From the NCBI GenBank assembly GCA_030668065.1, contig DAOUUS010000011.1, positions 1 to 14,470 on the forward strand: a stretch of 14,470 nucleotides of DNA. Reading direction: 5' to 3'. Position 1 is the first letter of the stretch; each line of letters starts with the position of its first letter. Of the stretch, positions 5,310 to 12,866 are shown piece after piece. The notes beneath the pieces were generated by a model. The model did no database searches. It was not told the origin of the DNA and saw nothing but the letters and a program-made list of their open reading frames with translations. This DNA is from Candidatus Methanophagales archaeon. Its GTDB lineage: Archaea; Halobacteriota; Syntropharchaeia; Alkanophagales; Methanospirareceae. Made by a program: the position numbers and the translations under genes.

Positions 5310-6911
5310 TTAACATGGCTCTATCGTTGCCGGCGGCTTAGAAGAAATCGCATAGGTCACCCAAGTCACGCCTTTAACTTCATTTGTTATTCGCTTGCTC
5401 ATGTTCTCCAGCACATCATATGGCAGCTTCACGAAATCGGCCGTCATCGCCTCCTTGGACTCAACCACCCTTATCGTAACGATTCTGCCCAAACTTCTCG
5501 CATCGCCGAGTACACCGGTAGCGACATCATCGCCCACTATTGCAAATGCCTGCCACACTTTGTCATACCACCCGCTATTCTTCAATTCCGCCTCTACAAT
5601 CTCTGATGCTTCACGACATATCCGAAGTTTATCTTCTGTAACTTCACCTATTACACGAGCTGCAAGACCCGGACCAGGAAAAGGATGCTGGTTCAGTATC
5701 GGAAGCGGCATATCGAGTTCCTTCGCCACTTCCCGCACTTCATCCTTATACAAATCCGCAATTGGCTCCACCAGCTTCAGTCCCAGCTTCTCCGGAAGCC
5801 CACCCACGTTATGATGCGATTTTATTCGTGATGACTTTTGCGAGCTCGCCCCAGCACTCTCTATTCTATCCGGATATATGGTACCCTGAGCGAGGAAATC
5901 AACGTTACCTAGCTTATTCGCCTCTTCCTCAAAGACATTTATGAACTGTTCGCCTATCACCATCCGCTTCGCTTCGGCGTCCGTAACGCCCCGCAAACCA
6001 TTCAAAAAACGCTCTTTCGCATCTACAAATACCAGTTTCATATTGAAGTTATTCTCGAACGTATTTATAACCGTTTCCTTTTCGCCTTCTCGTAGTAGTC
6101 CATTGTCAACGAAGATGCACGTGAGTCTATCACCTATGGCTTTATTGACGAGCAATGCAGTAGTAGAAGAGTCTATTCCGCCACTGAGTCCACATATCAC
6201 GCTCCCATCATCACCTACCTCACTCTTTATATCTTCTATCTTATCGGTAATAAATGATTCAATCGCCCAATTGCGCTCGCAGCCGCAGATCTTATACAAA
6301 AAATTCCACAGTATTTTTTCGCCCTTATCCGTATGGTGAACCTCAGGATGGAATTGAACACCATAATTATTGGCGATGCGAAATGCTGCAACGGGCGTAT
6401 TCATCGTATGGCCTATTATATCCGCACCATCAAATTGCTCTATCACGTCGCCATGAGACATCCACACGTTCATCATTCCACTCTCGCTTCCACGCTCGGT
6501 CAACCCATCAAACAGCTCAGAATCTTTAAATAGCAGTTCTGCCCTCCCAAATTCGCTTTTCATGCCTTCGCCTACCACGCCACCTTTTGTATATGCGATC
6601 AACTGTGCACCATAACAAATCCCGAGAATTGGTATGTCCAAATCAATAATCTCGGAACTGCAGCTGGGACTGCCCGGTTCGTGGATACTACACGGGCTAC
6701 CGGAAAGGATAATACATTTAATCATACCATTTTCTTTCGCTATTTCATTCTTAAGCTCCTCTACGGGTACGTCCTACGGGAGAAGTGCTGCACAAACGCC
6801 TAATTCTCTACACCTTCTCACGATGAGATGGCTATACTGCCCTCCAAAGTCGAGCACTACTACTTTGTCTTTTGCTTTCCTATTTGCTATTAGGCCATTT
6901 CTGTCTGGCAT
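5310..6911 (-). CDS. guaA: GMP synthase (glutamine-hydrolysing), interrupted by in-frame TAG at 6774-6776
   Basis: The frame covers 533 residues from ATG 6911, with one internal amber codon as codon 46. The protein makes GMP from XMP, ATP and glutamine. The amidotransferase domain has KVVVLDFGGQYSHLIVRR (N-terminal strand), Cys99 in GICYGAQ, and His188/Glu190 in YGVQFHPE. The ATP pyrophosphatase domain has the P-loop GLSGGIDSS, and the C-terminal dimerisation part has HPFPGPGLAARV and SSKPPATIE. It is the fused type, unlike the split GuaAa/GuaAb of many archaea. The part before the stop ends VCAALLP and resumes DVPVEELKNEI in the same frame, as in intact homologues, so it is a point change. 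An internal ATG at 6725 would give 471 residues but lose the first strand of the amidotransferase core. The start is uncertain: GTG 6986 is also open, but ATG 6911 with a TATA-like TTCTATAAG about 30 bases upstream is preferred. Confidence 0.93.
6774..6776 (-). other. In-frame TAG inside guaA
   Basis: On the minus strand the codon is TAG between CCG (Pro) and GAC (Asp), where homologues usually have an aromatic or polar residue. No frame change occurs across it. TAG also ends hisF, dapL and the radical SAM gene here, so general reading of TAG as an amino acid is unlikely. Confidence 0.85.
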
Positions 6912-6962
6912 CGTAAGGTCTTTTTCGTTGTCCCTAAACTTATAGAACGAGGGAACATAAAA

Positions 6963-7103
6963 ATCCAGGTGGTTATTATTAGCCACAGATATAGCTTTTT
7001 GGTACTCTATAAGTGTCAGGACCGGCTTGCAAAAGATGGGAAGTTCGTACCTGACGCTGCAATAGCTGGAGGTTCGATTGGAACTGAGTTATTTAATAGT
7101 TAA
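6963..7103 (+). pseudogene. Possible gene fragment in the guaA/radical SAM divergent gap
   Basis: One plus-strand frame through the gap reads ...YKCQDRLAKDGKFVPDAAIAGGSIGTELFNS and stops with TAA at 7101-7103. The central part, LAKDGKFVPDAAIAGG, has the look of conserved enzyme sequence, reminiscent of the glycine-rich segment of FMN-dependent glutamate-synthase-like proteins. No start is apparent and upstream codons look random. It may be a relic of a lost gene or chance; I am not sure of the family. Confidence 0.2.
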
Positions 7104-7110
7104 TAACTTC

Positions 7111-7120
7111 TTTTTAAAAT
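7111..7120 (+). promoter_or_regulatory. TATA-like box for the radical SAM gene
   Basis: TTTTTAAAAT lies about 50 bases before ATG 7164. A start site near 7140 would leave a leader of about 23 bases that includes the GGCGGTG at 7148-7154, which fits ATG 7164 rather than the upstream GTG 7125. Confidence 0.35.
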
Positions 7121-7163
7121 TACCTTGTGGCAAAGAAAACCTGATGTGGCGGTGTCAGCTAAG

Positions 7164-8174
7164 ATGAAAGAAGCAATGTTCTACGAGCAACAGGAAAATA
7201 GCGCTGTTAGATGCCACCTATGCCCGCATCGTTGCAAGATAAACGACACGAAGCGAGGGATATGTGGCGTTAGAGAAAATCAGAACGGCACTCTTTACAG
7301 CTTGGTCTATGGCAAGGCAGTAGCGAGGGGGATAGATCCAATAGAGAAGAAACCACTATTCCATTTCTATCCCGGTGCAATGTCATACTCAGTTGCAACT
7401 GTCGGCTGTAACTTAAACTGCAAAAACTGTCAAAACTTCTCGATTTCGCAGATGCCTAAAGGCGGCAATAAAAGGATAGTAGGCGAAGAGACATCGCCAC
7501 AGGAAATTGTTGCGGCGGCTAAGGACTATGACTGCCGAATCATTGCATATACCTATACCGAACCGACAATATACTTCGAGTACGCTTATGATACTGCCAG
7601 ACTAGCACATGAAGCAGGCATAAGCAACGTCTTTGTCTCAAATGGATATACTACCGAGGAGGCGATACGTGCAATCGCGCCTTATCTGGATGCCGTAAAC
7701 ATAGACCTGAAAGGGCTATCGGAAGACCTGTATCTAAAGAATTGCGGCGGGCATCTGGACCCTGTTCTAAATGCAATAAAGCTGTACAAGAGTTTGGACG
7801 TTTGGGTTGAAGTAACCACGTTAGTTATACCGACATTGAACGATTCAGAGGACGATCTCAGAGCGATTGCTGAGTTCATCAAAGGTGTTGGCGTGGACAT
7901 CCCCTGGCACATTTCTCTGTTCTATCCCACGTACAAACTAACCCATATAGCACCAACGCCTGTTTCTGCATTACGCGCGGCAAGGGCAATTGGGTTAGAA
8001 ACCGGTTTGAGATACGTGTATGAAGGCAATATACCGGGAGAAGGTGAAGAGAATACTTATTGCTATCAATGCGGTGAGTTGCTAATCCAGCGCGAGGGAT
8101 TCCAGATTCTGGCGAATAACCTAAAAGATTCAAAATGCACGAGTTGTGGTACTAAGATAGACGGTGTATTTTAG
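7164..8174 (+). CDS. amrS: AmmeMemoRadiSam-type radical SAM enzyme (AmrS-like)
   Basis: Start placed at ATG 7164 (336 residues), since family members begin MKEAxFYE; an in-frame GTG at 7125 would add 13 residues. The radical SAM cluster motif is GCNLNCKNCQNF with Cys82, Cys86 and Cys89. In front is a Cys-rich segment CHLCPHRCKINDTKRGICGVR typical of this family (related to pyruvate formate-lyase activating enzymes), and the C-terminus has CYQCG and CTSCG pairs that could form a zinc ribbon. Partners Memo and AMMECR1 are not adjacent in this window, so the genetic system name is taken from the family. The substrate is unknown for most members. The gene ends with TAG, 10 bases before the convergent acyltransferase end. 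Confidence 0.9.
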   Translation: MKEAMFYEQQENSAVRCHLCPHRCKINDTKRGICGVRENQNGTLYSLVYGKAVARGIDPIEKKPLFHFYPGAMSYSVATVGCNLNCKNCQNFSISQMPKGGNKRIVGEETSPQEIVAAAKDYDCRIIAYTYTEPTIYFEYAYDTARLAHEAGISNVFVSNGYTTEEAIRAIAPYLDAVNIDLKGLSEDLYLKNCGGHLDPVLNAIKLYKSLDVWVEVTTLVIPTLNDSEDDLRAIAEFIKGVGVDIPWHISLFYPTYKLTHIAPTPVSALRAARAIGLETGLRYVYEGNIPGEGEENTYCYQCGELLIQREGFQILANNLKDSKCTSCGTKIDGVF

Positions 8175-8184
8175 TGTGACACGA

Positions 8185-8919
8185 TTATTTTTGAAATGCG
8201 GCATCGTAAAGCCATATGTGACTCAAACCTGCTCCACTTCTTCCGTTTGTCTTTCGTTCCCGGATTACCTTCGCAGGGCTGCCCGCCACAACCATGTTAG
8301 GCGCTACATCTTTACTCACCAACGATTTTGCGGCTATAATAGCCTGTTCGCCCACGGTGACCCCCGGTAATATCGTGGCATGGGCGTATATCTTCGTGAA
8401 ATCGTTTATCACTACCCTACCGTAACTTCTCCGGCTATGCTCGGATTCCGAATGTGTATGCGTATAAATCTCGACACCCTCAGTCAATGCCACGGAATCA
8501 CCCAGCACGAGTCCACCTTTGGTGTCCAGGTACACACCGCGGTTCATAAAAACATCGTTTCCGATCTCCAAATTCTGACCGAAGTTGAAACGGACGTTTT
8601 CTTCTGCTATAAAATTGTTGCCACACCGTTTAAATAATCGCTTGGCTATGATACGCCGGAATGGGATGGCAAAGTTCACGACTACGCTTATCGGGCGTTT
8701 GTCAAGAACATCCCATAAAAAATGCAGATACCGCTGCTCCTGTGTGAACGCTAATTCCTGCGCCTTCGGTAGGTACTCGCTGTATAGTTTAATCTCTTCT
8801 AAGAGTTCTGTGTGGAAGTCCGAAACACCCATGAGGTCCATTATACGCACAGCTCCCTGTGTATCCACGCCGGCGTTTACTATTTGCTCAATCACCAATA
8901 GCCGTTCCTGGACGTTCAT
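8185..8919 (-). CDS. Left-handed beta-helix (hexapeptide repeat) acyltransferase
   Basis: Start placed at ATG 8919 (244 residues), since AGTGAT at 8924-8929 is a usable ribosome site; GTG 8928 is also open. Residues about 105-222 form hexapeptide repeats of the left-handed beta-helix: NLEIGNDVFMNRGVYLD, GLVLGDSVALTEGVEIY, TKIYAHATILPGVTVG, EQAIIAAKSLVSKDV, ending VVAGSPAKVIRER. The His of YTHTHSE (152-158) is in the catalytic position of maltose/galactoside O-acetyltransferase-like enzymes. Residues 1-100 are helical and not shared with the short acetyltransferases, ending in a basic, hydrophobic piece (FAIPFRRIIAKRLFKRCG) that may touch the membrane. The acceptor cannot be named from sequence. 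It is divergent from the DUF2117-like gene with a shared promoter region. Confidence 0.85.
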   Translation of the reverse strand: MNVQERLLVIEQIVNAGVDTQGAVRIMDLMGVSDFHTELLEEIKLYSEYLPKAQELAFTQEQRYLHFLWDVLDKRPISVVVNFAIPFRRIIAKRLFKRCGNNFIAEENVRFNFGQNLEIGNDVFMNRGVYLDTKGGLVLGDSVALTEGVEIYTHTHSESEHSRRSYGRVVINDFTKIYAHATILPGVTVGEQAIIAAKSLVSKDVAPNMVVAGSPAKVIRERKTNGRSGAGLSHIWLYDAAFQK

Positions 8920-8943
8920 GGTTATCACTTACTAAGCAGCCCG

Positions 8944-8976
8944 CTATAAAACATATTTAATTTTTAACGTTAAAAA
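8944..8976. promoter_or_regulatory. Divergent promoter region with 16-bp perfect palindrome
   Basis: The 73-base gap between the acyltransferase (minus) and the DUF2117-like gene (plus) has AT boxes usable in both directions (CTATAAAACATATTTAA, 8944-8960). TTTTTAACGTTAAAAA at 8961-8976 is an exact 16-base palindrome between that box and the plus-strand start at 8993. Its position would suit an operator for a dimeric repressor. AT-rich palindromes can also occur by chance. Confidence 0.4.
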
Positions 8977-8992
8977 ACATAGTGTTTTATTA

Positions 8993-10210
8993 ATGACCAC
9001 TTTAGCAGTACTAATCCACGGACCTGAGGTAATAGACGAGGGCGAAACGGGAGAAGCGCTAGCAAGACTACGAAAAGCAGGGTTTGAAGTAGAAGCGGCT
9101 TTGGGTGGAATAACCGGTAAAACTGCGGTCATTGATGCGGGCTTACAGCACACGATAGACATAAGCAAAGACATGAAACCGTCTGAAGTGATTAAATACT
9201 TCTTAAAACGCGATTTGGTGTTTATCGTACTTGTGAACCATGCGAAGACCGAAACGAGCGGATTCATGCTTGGCGAGGGCATTTTGAGGAATTTTGTTGA
9301 TAGTGGTGGAGCAACGGAAAACCTTTCTTTCGTGCAATTAGAATACCGTAGCAGGATTATTATACGATGGCGTGTGAACACCGAGGATGAAGCGGTATTT
9401 AAGGATATAACCGGACTATTCACAGAATTTGAAGTACGAGAACCGTATAAACTCGAATCAAGATGCAAAAAAGAGTCGGATCTGGTGTACCGGGAGCTAA
9501 AAGGAGTGCATCCGGGAGATAAAATCGTGGTGGACGGCGTTATTGTCGGAATGGCTTCTCGTGGTGATAGTGTCACGCTTGTTGCACGCGATGGACAGCT
9601 TGTGGACATCCAGGGCGGCACGTTGATACAGCATAACCTTGTGAAATTGCCGCCTCTGGACTTGGAGAACGAGCTGATAAAAACAGCAAGCGTAATCAGA
9701 AGGACAAAACCGAAGTTTATAGGCGACGGGTCGCGGAAAGGAACGGAAAAGAAGGTGGCAGGCTTCTTCTATACGGTTGAGCCACTTTTCCCGAAGATAG
9801 AGTCACAGGATGCCGACATTGCCGTTGCCGTGATCATAGGAGACGATACAACCTGCATTGCGGGTGACATACTCAAGCGATTTGGCATTCGCATGATCGG
9901 CATCACGGACGGCGATGCCGATGGGTTGATAGAGGGGATAAAGAGCGGGGCCCTGGACGAATACGCGAAATTTATGCCTGCTGATTCGATGATAATAAGA
10001 TTAAAGCCGGAAAGAGACGATATTGTAGGTGAGAAGATAAAGGCAGAGATTTTTATGGGTGGTGAAGAACTCGAACTGGACGGTGACGTTGAGAAACATT
10101 TTGAGGATTTGAAGTTACGAATACTCGCCATTGCGAAGGCTGATATTATAGGTGTGTTGAGTTCTTCGGTGTCTGGCAAGGACGGGTTGACGGGTTCACA
10201 ACGCTTGTAG
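8993..10210 (+). CDS. DUF2117-like archaeal protein of unknown function
   Basis: A 405-residue soluble protein. The N-terminal about 100 residues (VLIHGPEVIDEGETGEALARLRKAG...GGITGKTAVIDAGL...DIS) match what I recall of the archaeal DUF2117 family: an HGPEVID opening followed by GGxxGxTAVIDA. The rest contains a likely small beta-barrel stretch (KIVVDGVIVGMASRGDSVTLVARDGQLVDIQGG, residues about 178-210) and a Rossmann-like stretch with DADIAVAVIIGDDTTCIAGDILKRFGIRMIGITDGDADG (about 274-312), rich in Asp and Gly as in nucleotide- or metal-binding loops. No signal peptide or membrane span is seen. The function is unknown; DUF2117 is found mainly in methanogens and relatives. The family call rests on memory of motifs, not a search. 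The leader is short (TATA-like box near 8952). Confidence 0.75.
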   Translation: MTTLAVLIHGPEVIDEGETGEALARLRKAGFEVEAALGGITGKTAVIDAGLQHTIDISKDMKPSEVIKYFLKRDLVFIVLVNHAKTETSGFMLGEGILRNFVDSGGATENLSFVQLEYRSRIIIRWRVNTEDEAVFKDITGLFTEFEVREPYKLESRCKKESDLVYRELKGVHPGDKIVVDGVIVGMASRGDSVTLVARDGQLVDIQGGTLIQHNLVKLPPLDLENELIKTASVIRRTKPKFIGDGSRKGTEKKVAGFFYTVEPLFPKIESQDADIAVAVIIGDDTTCIAGDILKRFGIRMIGITDGDADGLIEGIKSGALDEYAKFMPADSMIIRLKPERDDIVGEKIKAEIFMGGEELELDGDVEKHFEDLKLRILAIAKADIIGVLSSSVSGKDGLTGSQRL

Positions 10211-10213
10211 CTA

Positions 10214-10235
10214 GCGGAATATCCTTGTCTTCCGC
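10214..10235. terminator. Hairpin between convergent genes
   Basis: GCGGAA (10214-10219) and TTCCGC (10230-10235) form a 6-bp GC-rich stem with a 10-base loop in the 49-base gap between two converging genes. There is no T-run on either side, so a terminator role is only suggested by position. Confidence 0.25.
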
Positions 10236-10259
10236 AAAACTAACTGATTGGTACCCTGC

Positions 10260-11231
10260 CTATATCCTCAATCGAACAACCTCCGTCTCGTCAAGAGGAG
10301 TAACAAAAATAGACTCTTTCTTGTCAACCCAGTAATCAACAAACACGCTTTTTTCTTCGGCATCGGAATATCTCGCCGTCAGCTTTGCTGCAATTTCAAC
10401 CGCTTCTTTGCTCGTTGTGCCTTCCAAAATCGTTATTGGACTACCGTAATCTGGCACTTCAAAAGCATAGTTATCTGGACGCTTCAATGCCAGTAACTGC
10501 GTATTCTCCTCTTCATTTCGACCCACTATTATTTTAGCGGTGCCAACCCGGAAATGTCTGCCGATTTGCAATAACATCGCCTCTCGCATCGTTACTTTTT
10601 CCATATGCTCGAATAAATCCCGGACTTTCGATGCGAATTCCTTGTAGGTCAAACGACAACCGCCTGCCGGTGTGGGGTACTCGTCTTGCAAACCGAACGT
10701 TTGTGCAAGCTCAATCTGAGGTTTCCTGCTCCTGCCCGAAATAGCAAGCAGTTTGTTTCGGTCTACCCAACCGTTGCGTTCCGGGACCGTCACGGGCAAC
10801 AGCTTTGCTGATAGCGGTCTCAAAACCAGGCCCTCTAATCCAGCTTCGGTCTCTTCGAGTTTCAAAGCGCTCTTGTACTGGCTCATTGGCCGTTCTCCGA
10901 GAACATCTCCTGTGAATATGAACTCAGCACCGACTTCTTTTGCTATTCTCTTCGCTTCTCGCAGCATATAAATATGACAATCTATACAGGGGTTCATTCC
11001 CGAGCCATAGCCATGCTTGGGGTTCTGTACTATCGCGAGGTATTCCTCGCCCGCTTCTACTCGTACAAGTGGTATCCCTAACTTTTTTGCTGTTGTACCG
11101 GCATAATCCTCTTTTTCCGTGACAAACGGCAGGATAATATTCAGTGCGACCACTTCTATACTCTGGTCTAAGACGAGCTTTAATGCCAGTATCGAATCCA
11201 GGCCACCGGATAATAGTGCTAACGCTTTCAT
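10260..11231 (-). CDS. PP-loop ATP pyrophosphatase with NFACT-R (DUF814)-like C-terminus, tRNA thiolation-like
   Basis: Start placed at ATG 11231 (323 residues); GTG 11234 is also open. The N-terminus ALALLSGGLDSILA carries the SGGxDS PP-loop of adenylating enzymes such as MnmA and ThiI. NPCIDCHIYML (80-90) has a CxxC (Cys82, Cys85), and TGDVLGERPMSQ (108-119) matches the substrate loop of MnmA-type 2-thiouridylases. The C-terminal part VGTAKIIVGRNEEENTQLLAL resembles the NFACT-R/DUF814 domain, a combination found in ThiI/MnmA-like proteins of archaea and some bacteria. It likely activates a tRNA uridine for sulfur transfer, but the exact position is not known. There is no THUMP domain, so it is not a classical ThiI. 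It stands alone, convergent with the gene before it. Confidence 0.85.
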   Translation of the reverse strand: MKALALLSGGLDSILALKLVLDQSIEVVALNIILPFVTEKEDYAGTTAKKLGIPLVRVEAGEEYLAIVQNPKHGYGSGMNPCIDCHIYMLREAKRIAKEVGAEFIFTGDVLGERPMSQYKSALKLEETEAGLEGLVLRPLSAKLLPVTVPERNGWVDRNKLLAISGRSRKPQIELAQTFGLQDEYPTPAGGCRLTYKEFASKVRDLFEHMEKVTMREAMLLQIGRHFRVGTAKIIVGRNEEENTQLLALKRPDNYAFEVPDYGSPITILEGTTSKEAVEIAAKLTARYSDAEEKSVFVDYWVDKKESIFVTPLDETEVVRLRI

Positions 11232-11256
11232 CACACAATCTCTCTTTCACAATAAT

Positions 11257-11287
11257 ACATTCTTTTAGGAAAAGAAGATGTGCTGTT
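11257..11287 (-). repeat. Dispersed hairpin repeat, copy 4
   Basis: TTCTTTT (11260-11266) and AAAAGAA (11270-11276) form a perfect 7-bp stem with a three-base centre. Read on the minus strand it is preceded by AGCAC (11284-11280), as in copies 2 and 3, so this copy is inverted relative to them. It lies just upstream of the PP-loop gene. Confidence 0.45.
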
Positions 11288-11331
11288 GAGTACGGATTTT
11301 TTTCCGCTTCCCGTTTACAAAATTTCCCATC

Positions 11332-11478
11332 TCAATTACCCCCTTTAAAGAACCTGCCAAGAATCGTTTCTGATGTAGCCCTACGCAGGAACGCACGGTG
11401 TCTCCGCGTTGATATAATCCAGCGCACCATGTATTCTATTGGCTCTTCGCTGTTTTGTATGGGTAACTCAATATCCAT
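11332..11478 (-). CDS. Possible 48-residue basic small protein
   Basis: ATG 11478 to TGA 11332-11334. The product begins MDIELPIQNSEEPIEYMV, passes through a strongly basic stretch (RRHRAFLRR) and ends TILGRFFKGGN. The composition looks more protein-like than its surroundings, with an acidic N-terminal half and a basic C-terminal half. No ribosome site or promoter is clear, and no family is recognised. It may be the tail of a decayed gene. Confidence 0.25.
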   Translation of the reverse strand: MDIELPIQNSEEPIEYMVRWIISTRRHRAFLRRATSETILGRFFKGGN

Positions 11479-12335
11479 ACTATCCGCTGAAGCAGATTAC
11501 ATGAGGGGCCTATTGAATGTCGAGCGTCCGTAGTTATCAAAATCTACAAGAGTTCATAACCAAGAACTATCACCGATAGGATAATCCCAACTTTAGATTT
11601 TAACACCATGTAACCACATAAACAAATTAGTCATAGTATATCGGTCGCTTGCGGTAAATTGGAGCTCCCTCAACCCTTTATGAACATCATAGCAGTTGGT
11701 GTAGAGTTTATAGAGATGTTTGCAAAGATGAACTCAATATTGTCCTTGGTTTATGTCAAGTTCAAGCTCATAAGAAGCTGTCTCACAATCACCTTACCAA
11801 CATTTTCAATCCTTCTTTTTAGTTTTAAAGCTATATTTATCCGCCCTTATCTTCTGATTCTGGATTATTTGGCAGCCACTTAACCACATCTACCCACATG
11901 AAATAGCGAAGAGCCAAAATATCAGATTGGAACCATCCCCTGCTTAGCCGTAGCTACCAATTGATTTGCACCCGAAGGGTGCTTTCTTGATACCGAAGAG
12001 CAGTTTGAGCGAATACGCCTGCAAAGATATGCATCGAGAAGAATTTATTCGTTTTGCTGAAGTGATCGATCCCACCATTAAAGTTGAATGCATTTTCGCC
12101 CCGCCCGATCCTCATCCAGAAGATCTCTCCTGTAAATGGAGATTCACTTGCAGATGACTGTTTTGTTAAAAGAATATGATTTCTGAGCTATCTAAAAAGA
12201 CCACTTTCCTTCCTTCTTTACCCTTCTACGCAACACCTTTTTTAATATCTTTATGAACCTATGCTATTTTCGCTTTTCGCCGTCAAAGCAAATTTGGCGG
12301 AGTGCCGAACGTGTGGAAACATGTTTTTAAAAACT

Positions 12336-12860
12336 TTATTTCGATTCTAATTTCTGTGAGAGGAAATTAATAAAGGATAATGCTTTATTGTATAGTTTTA
12401 GTACTTCGTTAGCTGTTTTATCTATCGTATAAATTCCAAAATTTCTATGAACCAATTCATTCCGCAATCTACCGACTTCGATAAATGCCTTTATTCCTTC
12501 GCCTATAATTGTATCATTTCTAACATCCCCTGTCGCTTCTTTCTTGAAATCTTCACCTAGCATCGAAAAAAATTGGTTAGCGTTGCTCCCATCCCAATCA
12601 AAAAAGGTGTGATACTGTCTCTTTAATGCTTTATTTTTAATAAGTGACACTATTATTTCATCATTATTTGATTTCTTACTTATAAAACTTAGTAGTATTT
12701 CTATTATTTGAGTTTCGAAGTAGCTAGCGATCGTTAGTATAAGTACTTTCTTAAAATTATTGTCTGCTTCATTTTTTAAGGAAATTTCACCGTTTTCTTC
12801 TAAATATTTGATAAGTACACTAAAATCCTCGAATATATTTTCTACAATATTCGTTGGCAT
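12336..12860 (-). CDS. HEPN-domain protein (MAE_28990 / RiboL-PSP-like), partner of the DUF262 gene
   Basis: A 174-residue, almost wholly helical protein. The key motif is RNELVH (Arg133 to His138), the Rx4-6H signature of HEPN ribonucleases, preceded by a helix ending in FIEVGRL. An earlier helix LILTIASYFETQIIEIL (40-56) has the conserved Glu of HEPN families related to RiboL-PSP and MAE_28990. Its ATG is six bases behind the stop of the DUF262 gene on the same strand, so the two are one operon. HEPN proteins commonly act as RNA-cleaving effectors or toxins; pairing with DUF262 proteins has been noted in comparative genomics of defence loci. The codon use is AT-rich compared with the dap and gua genes, which fits horizontal gain. 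Exact subfamily is uncertain. Confidence 0.8.
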   Translation of the reverse strand: MPTNIVENIFEDFSVLIKYLEENGEISLKNEADNNFKKVLILTIASYFETQIIEILLSFISKKSNNDEIIVSLIKNKALKRQYHTFFDWDGSNANQFFSMLGEDFKKEATGDVRNDTIIGEGIKAFIEVGRLRNELVHRNFGIYTIDKTANEVLKLYNKALSFINFLSQKLESK

Positions 12861-12866
12861 TTTATG

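Larger units (their letters stand above)
11235..12335. other. Gene-poor 1.1-kb region, probably decayed
   Basis: No frame here has recognisable protein motifs. It holds hairpin repeat copy 4, a 48-codon minus-strand ORF at 11332-11478, a TTG-started 63-codon plus-strand ORF at 11966-12157 (reads LHPKGAFLIPKSSLSEYACKD..., unrecognised) and a hydrophobic plus-strand ORF at 11659-11883 that lacks a ribosome site. A 13-bp exact inverted repeat, TTGGCTCTTCGCT at 11439-11451 and its complement at 11905-11917, brackets about 450 bases. The pattern suggests remnants of inserted DNA, but no transposase is visible. Confidence 0.4.

Noticed and set aside
6774..6776. General pyrrolysine reading of TAG in this organism
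   Set aside because: TAG ends hisF, dapL and the radical SAM gene at the expected C-termini, so TAG is a normal stop here; insertion at this single site remains only a remote option.
7062..7085. GGTTCGATT resembling a tRNA T-loop
   Set aside because: Flanking bases do not form a T-stem, and no matching acceptor, D or anticodon arms are present.
8944..9621. 225-codon minus-strand ORF opposite the DUF2117-like gene
   Set aside because: Its composition (long Ser/Pro runs) is typical of the complement of a real gene, and it would also run across the divergent promoter region.
11144..11533. 129-codon plus-strand ORF
   Set aside because: It starts inside the antisense of the PP-loop gene and continues into gene-poor DNA with no motif or ribosome site.
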